From the NCBI RefSeq assembly GCF_008329715.1, contig NZ_VTSR01000020.1:1-64000 (forward strand): a stretch of DNA of 64,000 nucleotides, read 5' to 3'. Position numbers and translations under genes: made by a program. Positions 20,898-30,081 of the stretch are shown here, piece by piece. The stretch comes from Gimesia chilikensis. GTDB taxonomy: Bacteria > Planctomycetota > Planctomycetia > Planctomycetales > Planctomycetaceae. Each line of letters begins with the position of its first letter. Position 1 is the stretch's first letter. Below the pieces are notes generated by a model. That model saw only the letters and a list, made by a program, of their open reading frames with translations. It was not told the DNA's origin and ran no database searches.

Positions 20898-22619
20898 TTA
20901 TGATTTGCGGCGGAAGCAGACAACGCACATGTCGTCCTTCTGCATCGAATCCTTGCGGAACGACTCCACATCCGAGAGCAGTCCCTTGACGAGGGGCTCG
21001 ACTTCTTCAGGCGCCGATTTGAGATACTTGACCAGTCGATCCCGGTGATAGAGACGGTTCTTCTGGTCCATGGCCTCGGTCACACCATCGGTATACAACA
21101 GGAGTGTATCCCCTTTTTCCAGCGTGATCGTTTCCACATGAAACGTTTGCGTCTTCATCACGCCCAGCGGCATGCCTGACTTTTCCTGAGCCACCTGCTT
21201 CACGGTTCCGTCGGACGTCCGTCGCAACAGCGGCGCCATATGACCGGCGTTGACAATTGAAACCGTATGCTTCTTCGGATCCAGTACCGCCAGAATGAAT
21301 GTAATGAACCGCAGGCCCACACCACTGGAAGCGATTTCTGCATTCAGTTCGGCCAGTGCCTTGTCCGCTGCATTTCGGGATAGCACATGATAGCGGGCCG
21401 AGGCATACAGGCGGGCCATCAGAATGGCAGCCGGAACCCCCTTGCCGGCGACATCTCCCAGCGTCACCGCCAGTTTTCCGCCGGGCAGTTCGATGTAGTC
21501 GAAGTAATCGCCGCCGACACTCTGGGCTGATTCATAAAAATCAAAGAACTCGTATTCTTTGTACTTCGGTCGATTGTGTGGCAGTAACCCCAGCTGGATC
21601 TGGTGGGCGAACTCCAGGTCCCGTTCGATGTCCCGCTGCCGGACCAGGTCTTCGTGCAGCTTTGCATTGTCAACTGCAAGGCTTGCCTGCTGGGCAATCG
21701 CCACCATGACGTCCAGATCGTCCTTGTTGAACTGCTGACCGATATCGCGGGTCGCGATCTGAATCACGCCGAGCACATCCCCGGCCTGCGACATCAAAGG
21801 CACACACATCATGGAACGGATGCGAAGCGACGTGATGCTCTCGCTCATTTTGAAGCGATCATCTTCGACCGCGTCGGCACTCAGGATGGCCGAACCGCTC
21901 ATGATCGCCTGGCGGACGATCGTCGTGCTGATGCGAATCGAATCTTCGTCTTCGCGACGACGGGCCTTCGTTGCTTTGACAATCAGCTTTTTGCGTTCCG
22001 GACTCTGCAGCATGATAAAGCCCTGGTCCGCCTGGGCAAATATCTTGAACAAACCGTCCAGGATACGCGGCAGTACGTCGTCCAGTTTCAAAGCCCGGCT
22101 GAGAATCTGGCTGATCTCCAGTACCGCGTGCAGTTTGACTTCGGGTTTGACGCTGATCCGCAGCTGGCTGCTCGTATTCAGATCCAGCTGGCTGATGATC
22201 GAGGACCCGTCGAGAACACCTTCCGTCGTGCCATCATCAAGGGCCAGCTGCTGGTTTTCTTTCAGCGACCGATTGGTGACTTCGAGTGTCTGCTGGATAG
22301 CCGAATCGATAAAATCGGGAGACGGTTCATAATCGACGAGGAACTGCATCTGGATATCGCAGATGCTGATCGTATCGTTCTCGTGCAGTTCGGTCCGACC
22401 TTCGATGACCGTGCCGTTGAGCAGAGTGCCGTTGCGGCTGTGCAGGTCTTCCAGGTAGTAGAAACCGTGGCTTTCCAGAATCTGGGCGTGGTAGCGGCTG
22501 ACGGCGACATTATCGAGGACGATCTCACAATTGGGATGTCGCCCCATTATCACCCGTTCTCCGCTCAGCTCGATGATCTGTTCGGGAACTTTCCCTTTAA
22601 GTATCTGTAAAATCGCCAC
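20898..22619 (-). CDS. FHA-GAF-PP2C (SpoIIE-type) phosphatase
   Basis: 573 aa, GTG start. Domain order: FHA (about 1-95; IMGRHPNCEIVLDN, SRYHA, SRNGT), which binds phosphothreonine; a linker; GAF sensor (about 165-325); a short coiled coil (RQRDIERDLEFAHQIQ); and a PP2C-type SpoIIE/RsbU phosphatase (about 345-570; GGDYFDY, GDVAGKGVPAAILMA, NAGH, LLLYTDGVTEA, DDMCVV) with its metal-binding Asp residues present. It is cytoplasmic. It likely removes phosphate from a partner, for example an anti-sigma antagonist, in response to a kinase signal read by the FHA domain. The Ser/Thr kinase gene directly upstream (195 bp) on the same strand supports this. Confidence 0.93.
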   Translation of the reverse strand: MAILQILKGKVPEQIIELSGERVIMGRHPNCEIVLDNVAVSRYHAQILESHGFYYLEDLHSRNGTLLNGTVIEGRTELHENDTISICDIQMQFLVDYEPSPDFIDSAIQQTLEVTNRSLKENQQLALDDGTTEGVLDGSSIISQLDLNTSSQLRISVKPEVKLHAVLEISQILSRALKLDDVLPRILDGLFKIFAQADQGFIMLQSPERKKLIVKATKARRREDEDSIRISTTIVRQAIMSGSAILSADAVEDDRFKMSESITSLRIRSMMCVPLMSQAGDVLGVIQIATRDIGQQFNKDDLDVMVAIAQQASLAVDNAKLHEDLVRQRDIERDLEFAHQIQLGLLPHNRPKYKEYEFFDFYESAQSVGGDYFDYIELPGGKLAVTLGDVAGKGVPAAILMARLYASARYHVLSRNAADKALAELNAEIASSGVGLRFITFILAVLDPKKHTVSIVNAGHMAPLLRRTSDGTVKQVAQEKSGMPLGVMKTQTFHVETITLEKGDTLLLYTDGVTEAMDQKNRLYHRDRLVKYLKSAPEEVEPLVKGLLSDVESFRKDSMQKDDMCVVCFRRKS

Positions 22620-22814
22620 AGCTGTGCCCGACTCTGCTGAAATAGAACTGGTATTCTGGATTGGTTTGAGCAGGAAATCCGAACCGGATTCACACTCGAA
22701 CGTTGGTTGAGCTGCATTATAGAGTATCTGTCCAGAAATGACATCTCTACGGGAAACCGGATCGTCCGGTAATTAAAGATCCTTTCCGAAATGGGCGAGC
22801 GCAACGAGTCTGAC

Positions 22815-24518
22815 TCAGGGATTGAGCAGTTCTTCACCTTCGTTATTCATCTGTTCGAACAGCTTCCGGTAATCATCATTCTGGGTAACGCCGGGAGCAC
22901 TCTGGTTGCGGGTCAGGGTCAGATAAGCAATCTCAAACATTTCCCGGTCCAGATCATCCAGATGATCGCGAACGTGATTTTCCCAGGTGTTTTGTGAGTT
23001 GATGGGGTTCCCTTCCAGACTTTCCAGAGCCATAAGTCCGGCGTAGCCATTCGTCTGATAACGGGCCTGACCGGAAGCCATCAGTTCCTCAAAAATCGGC
23101 CGGGCTTCGGCATACCGCCCCCCCTTGAGCATTAACAGGCCCAGCCGAATCTGTGCCAGTGGCTTGTAGATTTCATTCTCCGGATAATACTCAATCACCG
23201 CTTTCCAGCCATCTTCGCTGTTGATGTTATCCTTCATCCGCATGGCCCGCAGATACTGCAGCATGGCGGAGGACTCTTTACCAATCGCCACCGCAGAACC
23301 ACTGGCCTGGCCCTCAGCATTAACAACAGGCGCGTCCAGGGGATTCCCGGGGCGATTCACCCAGCCCACGGCGGCGGCAACGCCTCCCAGACAGAGTGAA
23401 GCCAGCACAAACGTGGCAATTTGTTTCTGTAACCCCTGATTTCCCTGAAACGGCAGTCGGGACCGCCAGTCGCGTGTTTCGCTGCCGGAGGACTGCTCCG
23501 GAATCTTGCGGATTTCCTGCATCAGCTCGGTGGCGTTGGCCGGACGTTTGTTCGGATCTTTCTCCATCATACGATGCACGAGATCGCAGAGCTCTTCCGG
23601 CAGGTCGGGCCGGCGTTTCTTCAGGGATGGAGCTGCTTCATTCAGATGCTTCACGGCAATCGAAAGGGCCGTTTCCCCGTGAAAGGGGGGCCGACCACAG
23701 ATCAAATGGTAACAGGTCACGCCCAGCGAATAGATATCGCTCCGCTGGTCGAGTGCCTTGCCGTTGACCTGCTCCGGACTCATATACAGCGGCGTCCCCA
23801 TCGTGGTGCCGACCTGGGTCAGATGGACCCGCTCGTCAGACTGGGCAATCTGGGCCAGTCCGAAATCGGCTACCTTGATCAGCTTGCGGGACGTGATCAT
23901 GATGTTCTCGGGTTTGATATCCCGATGCACGATCCCCTTCTCCGCAGCGGCATGCAGGGCCGCGGTCACCTGTCGCATGATTTTGAGGATCAACGCACAA
24001 TCGGGAGGGGCGTTACGGGCCAGGTATTCCTTGAGATTGATCCCCCGCACGTATTCCTGGGCGATATAATGCGTTCCCTCGAAATCGCCCGTCATATAAA
24101 CCTGGACGATATTCGGGTGGGTGAGCCCCGCGGCCGCTTTCGCCTCGCGTTCGAAGCGCCTGATGTGGGTCTCATCACTCATCAGTTCGCTGTGCATCAC
24201 CTTGATGGCTGCTTCGCGTTTGAGAGAGACCTGTTCAGCCAGATAGACAGTAGCCATTCCCCCCTGCCCGAGGCGGCGCAGGATTTTGAAATCACCCAGC
24301 TGCCTGCCGACAAGATTGACCGATTCAATCTGCTTTTTACCCGTTTGAGGCGTCGTCCCCGGTTGATAAACCGTGTCCTCACTCAGATCGGAGTCGTCAA
24401 GGTGCGCAAGCGGGGCGGATTCCCCTCCCTGCAGTTCAGCAGAGCGGGGAGAAGACTTTTCGCGTGCGGATCCGGCGGGAGCCCCAGGACCGTTTTTCTG
24501 CGGTTGATCGGAAGGCAT
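22815..24518 (-). CDS. Membrane Ser/Thr protein kinase (PknB type)
   Basis: 567 aa. After a 70-residue disordered N-terminus comes a full kinase domain (about 75-345): LGQGGMATVYLA, K106, HRDIKPENIM (D200), DFG (218-220), GTPLYMSPEQ. One membrane helix lies at about 370-392 (ATFVLASLCLGGVAAAVGW). The outer domain of about 170 aa is helical and TPR-like (YYPENEIYKPLAQIRLGLL, YAEARPIFEELMASG). It probably senses an outside or periplasmic partner and phosphorylates cytoplasmic targets. It precedes the FHA-PP2C phosphatase gene on the same strand; the two are a plausible antagonistic pair. Confidence 0.94.
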   Translation of the reverse strand: MPSDQPQKNGPGAPAGSAREKSSPRSAELQGGESAPLAHLDDSDLSEDTVYQPGTTPQTGKKQIESVNLVGRQLGDFKILRRLGQGGMATVYLAEQVSLKREAAIKVMHSELMSDETHIRRFEREAKAAAGLTHPNIVQVYMTGDFEGTHYIAQEYVRGINLKEYLARNAPPDCALILKIMRQVTAALHAAAEKGIVHRDIKPENIMITSRKLIKVADFGLAQIAQSDERVHLTQVGTTMGTPLYMSPEQVNGKALDQRSDIYSLGVTCYHLICGRPPFHGETALSIAVKHLNEAAPSLKKRRPDLPEELCDLVHRMMEKDPNKRPANATELMQEIRKIPEQSSGSETRDWRSRLPFQGNQGLQKQIATFVLASLCLGGVAAAVGWVNRPGNPLDAPVVNAEGQASGSAVAIGKESSAMLQYLRAMRMKDNINSEDGWKAVIEYYPENEIYKPLAQIRLGLLMLKGGRYAEARPIFEELMASGQARYQTNGYAGLMALESLEGNPINSQNTWENHVRDHLDDLDREMFEIAYLTLTRNQSAPGVTQNDDYRKLFEQMNNEGEELLNP

Positions 24519-24679
24519 AAGTCGTTGTCAGGCAGTATCGTAAGTCTATTCGGAAGGGAATGAGAGTCTCACACTCTCTCCATGATAGAGGTGATACCCT
24601 TTCAGGTATAGAGAAAGTTTTTATTTGTACAAAAAAACTTCCCCCGGCCCTGCCAACGACCTGCTTCCGGTCGGATTAT

Positions 24680-25795
24680 TCAGCCCTTGCGGTCTGCCAG
24701 CCGATTCAGAATTTCCGCCCCGGCCTCCAGAACCGGATTTTCCTGGGCATAGGAGATCCGGAAATGCGTATCCTGATTACTGAACACATTGCCCGGTATG
24801 ATCAGCAGGTTGTTCTTGATCGCTTCGGTGCAGAATTCGGTCCCCGTTCCCCATGGCGCTTTGACGAACATGTAGAACGCCCCCTGGGCACCGGCGATTT
24901 CGAACCGGTCCGAGAGCAGATCCCGCATCAGGTCCCGCTTTTCCTTATATTCTTCCACGCGTCCCGAAATGTCGTAGTCCAGCGCCGCCAGTCCAGCCCA
25001 CTGCACCGGATGCGGGGCACAGACGAACGTGTACTGCTGCAGCTTGATCATCTGCTGCGTCACGGCTTTGGGACCATGCACGAAGCCCAGCCGATGGCCG
25101 GTCATCGAATGCGACTTACTCATTCCGTCGATTACGATCACCTTCTCGTTATAAGCAGCCGGGCTCACAAAAGGATCGTCATAACAGAAGGAACGGTAGA
25201 TCTCGTCGCTGACCAGCGCGATGTTTTTTTCCGCCGCCAGTTCCGCCAGGGCCCGCACTTCCTCTTCCGAGGCCACGTGTCCGGTCGGATTGCTCGGGCT
25301 GTTGAACAGGATCAGCTTCGTCTTGTCGGTGATCGCGGCCCGGACTTTTTCCACGTCGATCTTGAAATCCGGGTAAGTCTCTACAAACACCGGTTTGCCC
25401 CCCACCACGCGGGTCAGATGCGTATACATCACGAAGTAAGGATCGAACACAATGACTTCATCGCCCGGGTTGACCAGGGCATTCAACACCAGCATCAATG
25501 CACCACTGGTGCCGCTGGAAATAAAGACCTGGCGATCCTCATGATGATACATCTCATCCACCCGCGACTGGATCTTTTCGATCAGCGGGGCGATCCCCTG
25601 TGTCTGGCTGTAAGCGTTTTTCCCATCCCGGACTGCCTGGCAGAGCGCGTCTTTGATCTCATCGGGAGTATCAAAGTGGGGCTGCCCGATGCTCAGGTTG
25701 ATCGGATTTTTCATGTTCGCCGCCAGGTCAAACACCTTGCGAATTCCGGAGGCGTCAATCAGGTGCATCCGGTCGGCTATCCATTCTTCACTCAT
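24680..25795 (-). CDS. PLP-dependent aminotransferase, class I/II
   Basis: 371 aa, fold type I. Motifs: SIGQPHFDTP, SGTSGALML (phosphate cup), NSPSNPTG (N169), SDEIY (D197, Y200), internal-aldimine Lys in GMSKSHSMTGHRLG (K227), and substrate Arg near the C-terminus (HFRISYA). It transfers an amino group between an amino acid and a 2-oxo acid in the cytoplasm. Overall it is like aspartate/aromatic aminotransferases of subgroup Ib. The exact substrate is not decidable. It stands as a single gene. Confidence 0.92.
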   Translation of the reverse strand: MSEEWIADRMHLIDASGIRKVFDLAANMKNPINLSIGQPHFDTPDEIKDALCQAVRDGKNAYSQTQGIAPLIEKIQSRVDEMYHHEDRQVFISSGTSGALMLVLNALVNPGDEVIVFDPYFVMYTHLTRVVGGKPVFVETYPDFKIDVEKVRAAITDKTKLILFNSPSNPTGHVASEEEVRALAELAAEKNIALVSDEIYRSFCYDDPFVSPAAYNEKVIVIDGMSKSHSMTGHRLGFVHGPKAVTQQMIKLQQYTFVCAPHPVQWAGLAALDYDISGRVEEYKEKRDLMRDLLSDRFEIAGAQGAFYMFVKAPWGTGTEFCTEAIKNNLLIIPGNVFSNQDTHFRISYAQENPVLEAGAEILNRLADRKG

Positions 25796-25895
25796 GGGAG
25801 TCTCATTCTATGATTAAAAAAGCAGATTCAAGAGGATCTGAAATGTTGGTCCGTCGCCATTATAGCTCATTTGTCTTGAGAATATAGCAAACGGC

Positions 25896-26435
25896 TCAGG
25901 AAGTCGTCGGCACATGTTTGGAGAGAAAATACAGGCCTGCATAAATCCGGGCATCGAGCAGACAGCCGCGTGCTTCGGCCGCTTTAAGCCAATCTTCAAC
26001 TTCTGCAAACGGCACGGAATGGACGGTGATTTTCTCCGATTCATCGCCGCCCCCCTCCGCGACCTGCTCCAGATCGAGGGCCAGGAAAAAATGAACCGCT
26101 TCGTCCGTCAAACCGGCCGAAGAGACCGTTGATCCAAGTGAAATGATTCGCCCCGCTGCATAACCGGTCTCTTCTTCCAGTTCCCGGAGTGCCGCGGTTT
26201 CCAGCAGTTCGTCCTCCTGACCTGCGATGTCACCCGCCAGTCCCGCCGGGAATTCAATCACCGGGGAATTCACAGGGGGACGAAACTGTTCGATCAGAAT
26301 CACCCGGTAATCCCGGGTCAACGGGAACAGGCAGACCACTCCTGACGCATTGGCACGTTGCACAAATTCCCAGCGTCCCCGCTTGATCAACCTCAAAAAA
26401 CGGGTTTCGATCAAAGTCTGGTCGGTCTCACTCAT
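25896..26435 (-). CDS. Nudix hydrolase (ADP-ribose pyrophosphatase-like)
   Basis: 179 aa from the ATG at 26435. The frame is open for 125 codons upstream, but that part looks random. Nudix box core ALRELEEETGY with the upstream EFPAGL and a GQEDEL segment, as in NudF/YffH-type ADP-ribose or GDP-mannose pyrophosphatases. It cleaves a nucleoside diphosphate linked to another moiety, with Mg. The conserved IEQFRPPVNSPVIEFPAG stretch supports the ADP-ribose subgroup. It is cytoplasmic and divergent from the SMP-30/esterase gene. Confidence 0.88.
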   Translation of the reverse strand: MSETDQTLIETRFLRLIKRGRWEFVQRANASGVVCLFPLTRDYRVILIEQFRPPVNSPVIEFPAGLAGDIAGQEDELLETAALRELEEETGYAAGRIISLGSTVSSAGLTDEAVHFFLALDLEQVAEGGGDESEKITVHSVPFAEVEDWLKAAEARGCLLDARIYAGLYFLSKHVPTTS

Positions 26436-26839
26436 ACTGATTTGTTCTTTCTGCTCTCCAGCCTGAATCTCTGTGAACACGCGCGGGTTTCTTGAGGGGA
26501 ACCCGAGCATTCTCATGGATAACGATTGATCTGTTTCCTCAAATTTCTGAGAATAAACAGACTCACGTTGATTCCAGTATACCAATCCCGAGGTACCTGT
26601 TTGATGCTCAACAGACGACAAAGGTTCGCTTCCCTGTCCCGGCCGTGTGTGCTCCCGATTGTAGGAGTCGCGCCCGCTTTTTTCCACAGTCCCGCAACCC
26701 GGGGCTGATCGGAACAGGAAGCCTGGTCCCACAGCGCATAGCTGACAGGGACTGGTGACCATTTCGTCTATTCTGACCATCAATCCACTTCCGCCAGCCA
26801 GGAACCTCAATCCGTTTCACTTTCGATCAGGAAACACCT
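26436..26839. other. Divergent promoter region
   Basis: 404 bp between the Nudix gene and the SMP-30/esterase gene. An open minus-strand frame runs through most of it but has no protein-like composition. AGGAAACACCT before 26840 is the ribosome-binding site of the fusion gene. No other motif was recognised. Confidence 0.5.
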
Positions 26840-28558
26840 ATGAAACAGCTCGCCCTTGCCCTGCTCTCTGTACTCTTCGTACAGATCACTCTTTCTGCTG
26901 AGGAATCTGTCATCGATAAGTCATCCCCGCTGGAGACGATTGCGACCGAATTCGAGCTCGCCGATGGTCCTGCCTGGGATGGACGCGGCACGCTCTACTT
27001 CCCCGATGTTAAAGCAGGCAAGCTGTATCGCTATCAGCCCCGCACCGGTAAAGTCCAGGTCTTCCTGAACGACGCCGGCCGGATCAGCGCGAGCTTTTAT
27101 GATCATGGCAAACTCTACCTCTCAGATAACGGCAACAGCCAGATCTCAGTTCTGGAAGGCAAACAGAAGAAACGCATCAATGGTCAGCCGAATGATGTCA
27201 AGCCGCCCCGTCGCCCGAACGATTTGGTCGTCGATCAGACCGGTGGCATCTACTACACACTCACCGGCTCGGGGGAAGTCATCTGGATTTCACCGGAAGG
27301 CAAACAGTCGGTCGCCATCAAAGAAATCAAAACTCCTAACGGTATCACCCTCTCTCCCGATGGTCAGACACTCTATGTCGCTGCATACGTCCCCAAAGAG
27401 ATCTGGGCTTACGATGTAACCAAGCCGGGCGAAGTCAAAAACGGACGCCTGTTTGCCAAAATGAACGATGGCCCCGACAAGGGTGCCGACGGGATGACCA
27501 TCGACCGCGCCGGAAACGTGTACTGTGCCGGTGCTGCCGACATCTGGATCTGGAATCCCGAGGGCAAACTGCTCGGAAAAATCCACACGCCCACCCGCCC
27601 TATCAACTGCACTTTCGGCGATCAGGACATGCGGTCGCTCTACATCACCGGCTTTGGGGGACTCTATCGTCAGCGCATGAACGCCTATGGCTGCATGCCC
27701 GAACCGGAAGTTTCGGCCAATAGCGGTAACCGCCCCTCCACGGTCGTACCAGATTCAGTCACGCCTCACCTGAATGTGGTCTACGGTCAGGCCGGACCGC
27801 GTAAACTGCTCGCAGATATTTTTGTGCCCCAGACCGGTAAAGGTCCTTTTCCCGCAGTCGTTGTCGTGCACGGCGGTGGCTGGCTCAACGGTGATAAAAC
27901 CAAGTTCCGGGCCCTGGCGATCGCCCTGGCTGAACGGGGTTATGTCACGATGGCCGTCGGTTATCGACTGGGACATGAAGCAAAGTTCCCGGCTGGAATT
28001 CAGGACTGTAATGCTGCCGTCCGTTTTCTCAGAGCGGAAGCCGCTAAATACCATGTCAATCCTCAGCAGATCGGTGCCGTCGGCGGTTCTGCAGGCGGAC
28101 ATCTGGTCGGGCTGATGGCAGCGGCACCGCACGTCAAAGCGCTCCAGGGCGATGCCGGCTATGCTGACCGGTCTTCTCAATTACAGGCCGCCATCGTGAT
28201 GGCAGGACCGATGATGATGGCCTCCGGTTCCGTTGCCGAGCGTTCGCGCAAGGACCCAAAGAAATCCAATTCGAATCAGTGGCTGGGCAAAACGATTGAT
28301 GAAGCACCCGAGCTTTACGAACTCAGCGATGCCTACCTGCATCTTTCCCGGCAGACACCACCACTGCTGTTTATGACCGGGGAGTTTGACAACCCCGAGC
28401 GCAACGCTCCCTCACGGGAAAAGCTCAAAACAGCCGGGGTACCGACGGGCATTAAGGTCTACCCCAAGGGTAAGCACGGCTGCTGGAACCAGCATCCCTG
28501 GTTCAATGACATGGTCGCCGATATGGACCAGTTCTTCCAGCAGCATCTGCAGCAGTAA
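26840..28558 (+). CDS. SMP-30/gluconolactonase - alpha/beta hydrolase fusion
   Basis: 572 aa, secreted (signal peptide about 1-20). Residues about 25-290 form an SMP-30/LRE-like six-bladed propeller (LADGPAWDGRGTLYFPDV, PNDLVVDQTGGIYYT, TPNGITLSPDGQTLYVA, DGMTIDRAGNVYC). Such domains bind a metal and open lactones. Residues about 310-572 are an alpha/beta hydrolase of the BD-FAE/esterase group with oxyanion HGGGW (H344), nucleophile GGSAGG (S417), D517 and H546, a full triad. Both halves look intact, so the enzyme may act on esterified or lactonised sugars outside the cytoplasm. It is a single-gene unit. Confidence 0.92.
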   Translation: MKQLALALLSVLFVQITLSAEESVIDKSSPLETIATEFELADGPAWDGRGTLYFPDVKAGKLYRYQPRTGKVQVFLNDAGRISASFYDHGKLYLSDNGNSQISVLEGKQKKRINGQPNDVKPPRRPNDLVVDQTGGIYYTLTGSGEVIWISPEGKQSVAIKEIKTPNGITLSPDGQTLYVAAYVPKEIWAYDVTKPGEVKNGRLFAKMNDGPDKGADGMTIDRAGNVYCAGAADIWIWNPEGKLLGKIHTPTRPINCTFGDQDMRSLYITGFGGLYRQRMNAYGCMPEPEVSANSGNRPSTVVPDSVTPHLNVVYGQAGPRKLLADIFVPQTGKGPFPAVVVVHGGGWLNGDKTKFRALAIALAERGYVTMAVGYRLGHEAKFPAGIQDCNAAVRFLRAEAAKYHVNPQQIGAVGGSAGGHLVGLMAAAPHVKALQGDAGYADRSSQLQAAIVMAGPMMMASGSVAERSRKDPKKSNSNQWLGKTIDEAPELYELSDAYLHLSRQTPPLLFMTGEFDNPERNAPSREKLKTAGVPTGIKVYPKGKHGCWNQHPWFNDMVADMDQFFQQHLQQ

Positions 28559-28595
28559 TCAGTTCGAGCGAATAGAAGGAGAGAACAGGTAAACG

Positions 28596-29087
28596 TTATT
28601 TGTTCTCTTCTTCATCGTCTTCGTCGAATTCATACTCATCGTCGGCAAAGTCGAACTCGCTGTCAGCCGCATCGTCGAATTCACTGTCACTGAAGTCGTC
28701 CATTTCGTCGACTTCCATATCATCCCCCGAGGCCATCAGGTCATCGTCGTCATCAGCGAATTCGTCTGCTTCAAACTCGTCTGAGATTTCGGCTCCGGAA
28801 TCAGATACCAGTTCTTCGTCGTCTTCCTCTTCATCAACCAGATCCGACTCTGCATCGTCCTTCGCTTTGCTCTTCGACTTACCTGCCCCCTTGGGTCCGA
28901 AGATCAGGGCACCGACGGGCATCAGCGTCAGCATGGCACTCATCAGCAGTGTCAGGCCGGCCACTCCCAGCAGTGTCGTCGACATGGCTTCCGCATGATT
29001 CAGAAATGCCATCACCAGCATGTACGTTAACAAAGCACCGGGAATTGCGGCTATCAATGACATCAAAGGGAGTTGAAGTTTCGACAC
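28596..29087 (-). CDS. Two-helix membrane protein with polyacidic tail
   Basis: About 163 aa. The GTG at 29087 is preferred because AGGA lies 9 bases before it. An ATG at 29111 and a TTG at 29213 are possible. Two membrane helices (about 9-30 and 38-60) are followed by a short basic patch (KGAGKSKSKAK). A tail of about 85 residues is made almost only of D, E, S, F, A and M. The tail would carry a very large negative charge and may bind Ca or basic proteins (inference). No family is recognised. Confidence 0.7.
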   Translation of the reverse strand: MSKLQLPLMSLIAAIPGALLTYMLVMAFLNHAEAMSTTLLGVAGLTLLMSAMLTLMPVGALIFGPKGAGKSKSKAKDDAESDLVDEEEDDEELVSDSGAEISDEFEADEFADDDDDLMASGDDMEVDEMDDFSDSEFDDAADSEFDFADDEYEFDEDDEEENK

Positions 29088-29385
29088 AATCGCTGTTCCT
29101 GAAAGGGGCATATTCAAATGCAGAAAATCAAACGCGCCGTACCCGCCACTGTCTGATACAGGCAGGCACCGCACTGTGATACTATCGTAAAGAGGCTTTC
29201 GACGGTTTTTCAAGCCTCGATTTTAAAATGTTCTCTTTAAATATAGAGTCCCGTTTGACGGCATTACCCGTTTACTGCTATTGATGATCTATCGCTGCCG
29301 CATTTGATCGTTGCGGCGGGAATAATCAGTACGATCCCCCTAACCTGTACCAGAACCATTGATCAGCAGTCAGACGAGAAGCCGG

Positions 29386-30069
29386 ATGTCGAAAACCAAG
29401 TGGAACCAGTTAAACCGGAACATCACCAATTGCGACCTCTGCGATCGTCTGCGGACCCATTGTCTGAAAATCGCGGCTGAAAAACGGAAAGCTTTTCTCG
29501 ACTGGGACTACTGGGGTAAACCGGTCCCCAATTTCGGTGATTCACAGGCCGAGCTGCTGATTGTGGGCCTGGCCCCCGCAGCCCATGGTGCCAACCGGAC
29601 CGGCCGCATGTTTACCGGCGATCGCAGTGGGGACTGGCTGTACCGCGCCCTGCATAAAGCAGGCTTTGCGACGCAGCCCGAAGCGGTCAGCAGTGATGAC
29701 GGACTGGAACTGATCAACTGCGCGATCACAGCCACCTGCCACTGTGCGCCTCCCGCGAATAAACCGACGCGCGAAGAGATTGAAAACTGTCACCCCTGGC
29801 TGGAACAGACGGTCGACATGCTACCCGTCAAAGTCTTTCTCGCTCTGGGACAGATCGGCTGGAAAGCGGTCCTCGACTTCAAAAAACGCCAGGACAGACT
29901 GCCAGGCAAACGACCTGCCTTCGGACACGGAGCCGCGTACCAGTTTCCCGATGGTCACTGGCTCGTCGGCAGTTATCATCCCAGCCAGCAGAATACGTTT
30001 ACCGGCCGACTGACAGAGCCGATGTTCGACGACGTTTTCAAACTGGTCAAATCAAAACTGAAAGACTGA
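29386..30069 (+). CDS. Family 5 uracil-DNA glycosylase (UDGb type)
   Basis: 227 aa from the ATG at 29386 (a TTG 9 codons earlier is less likely). Removes uracil, and in family 5 also hypoxanthine, from DNA to start base-excision repair. Active-site motif 1 is GLAPAAHGANRTGRMFTGD (61-79), which lacks the Asp/Asn of other UDGs, as is normal for family 5. Motif 3 region is SYHPS. Four Cys for an iron-sulfur cluster are visible: C16 and C19, then one in CAPPANKPT and one in NCHPWL. It converges with purU, 12 bp apart. Confidence 0.93.
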   Translation: MSKTKWNQLNRNITNCDLCDRLRTHCLKIAAEKRKAFLDWDYWGKPVPNFGDSQAELLIVGLAPAAHGANRTGRMFTGDRSGDWLYRALHKAGFATQPEAVSSDDGLELINCAITATCHCAPPANKPTREEIENCHPWLEQTVDMLPVKVFLALGQIGWKAVLDFKKRQDRLPGKRPAFGHGAAYQFPDGHWLVGSYHPSQQNTFTGRLTEPMFDDVFKLVKSKLKD

Positions 30070-30081
30070 ACGTCCCCTTCC

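Noticed and set aside
26436-26810. 125-codon in-frame extension of the Nudix protein
   Set aside because: Composition looks random and lies before an ATG from which the standard Nudix length is reached; it covers the divergent promoter.
28600-28998. Plus-strand Ser-rich open frame
   Set aside because: It is the antisense shadow of the Asp/Glu codons of the acidic-tailed membrane protein.
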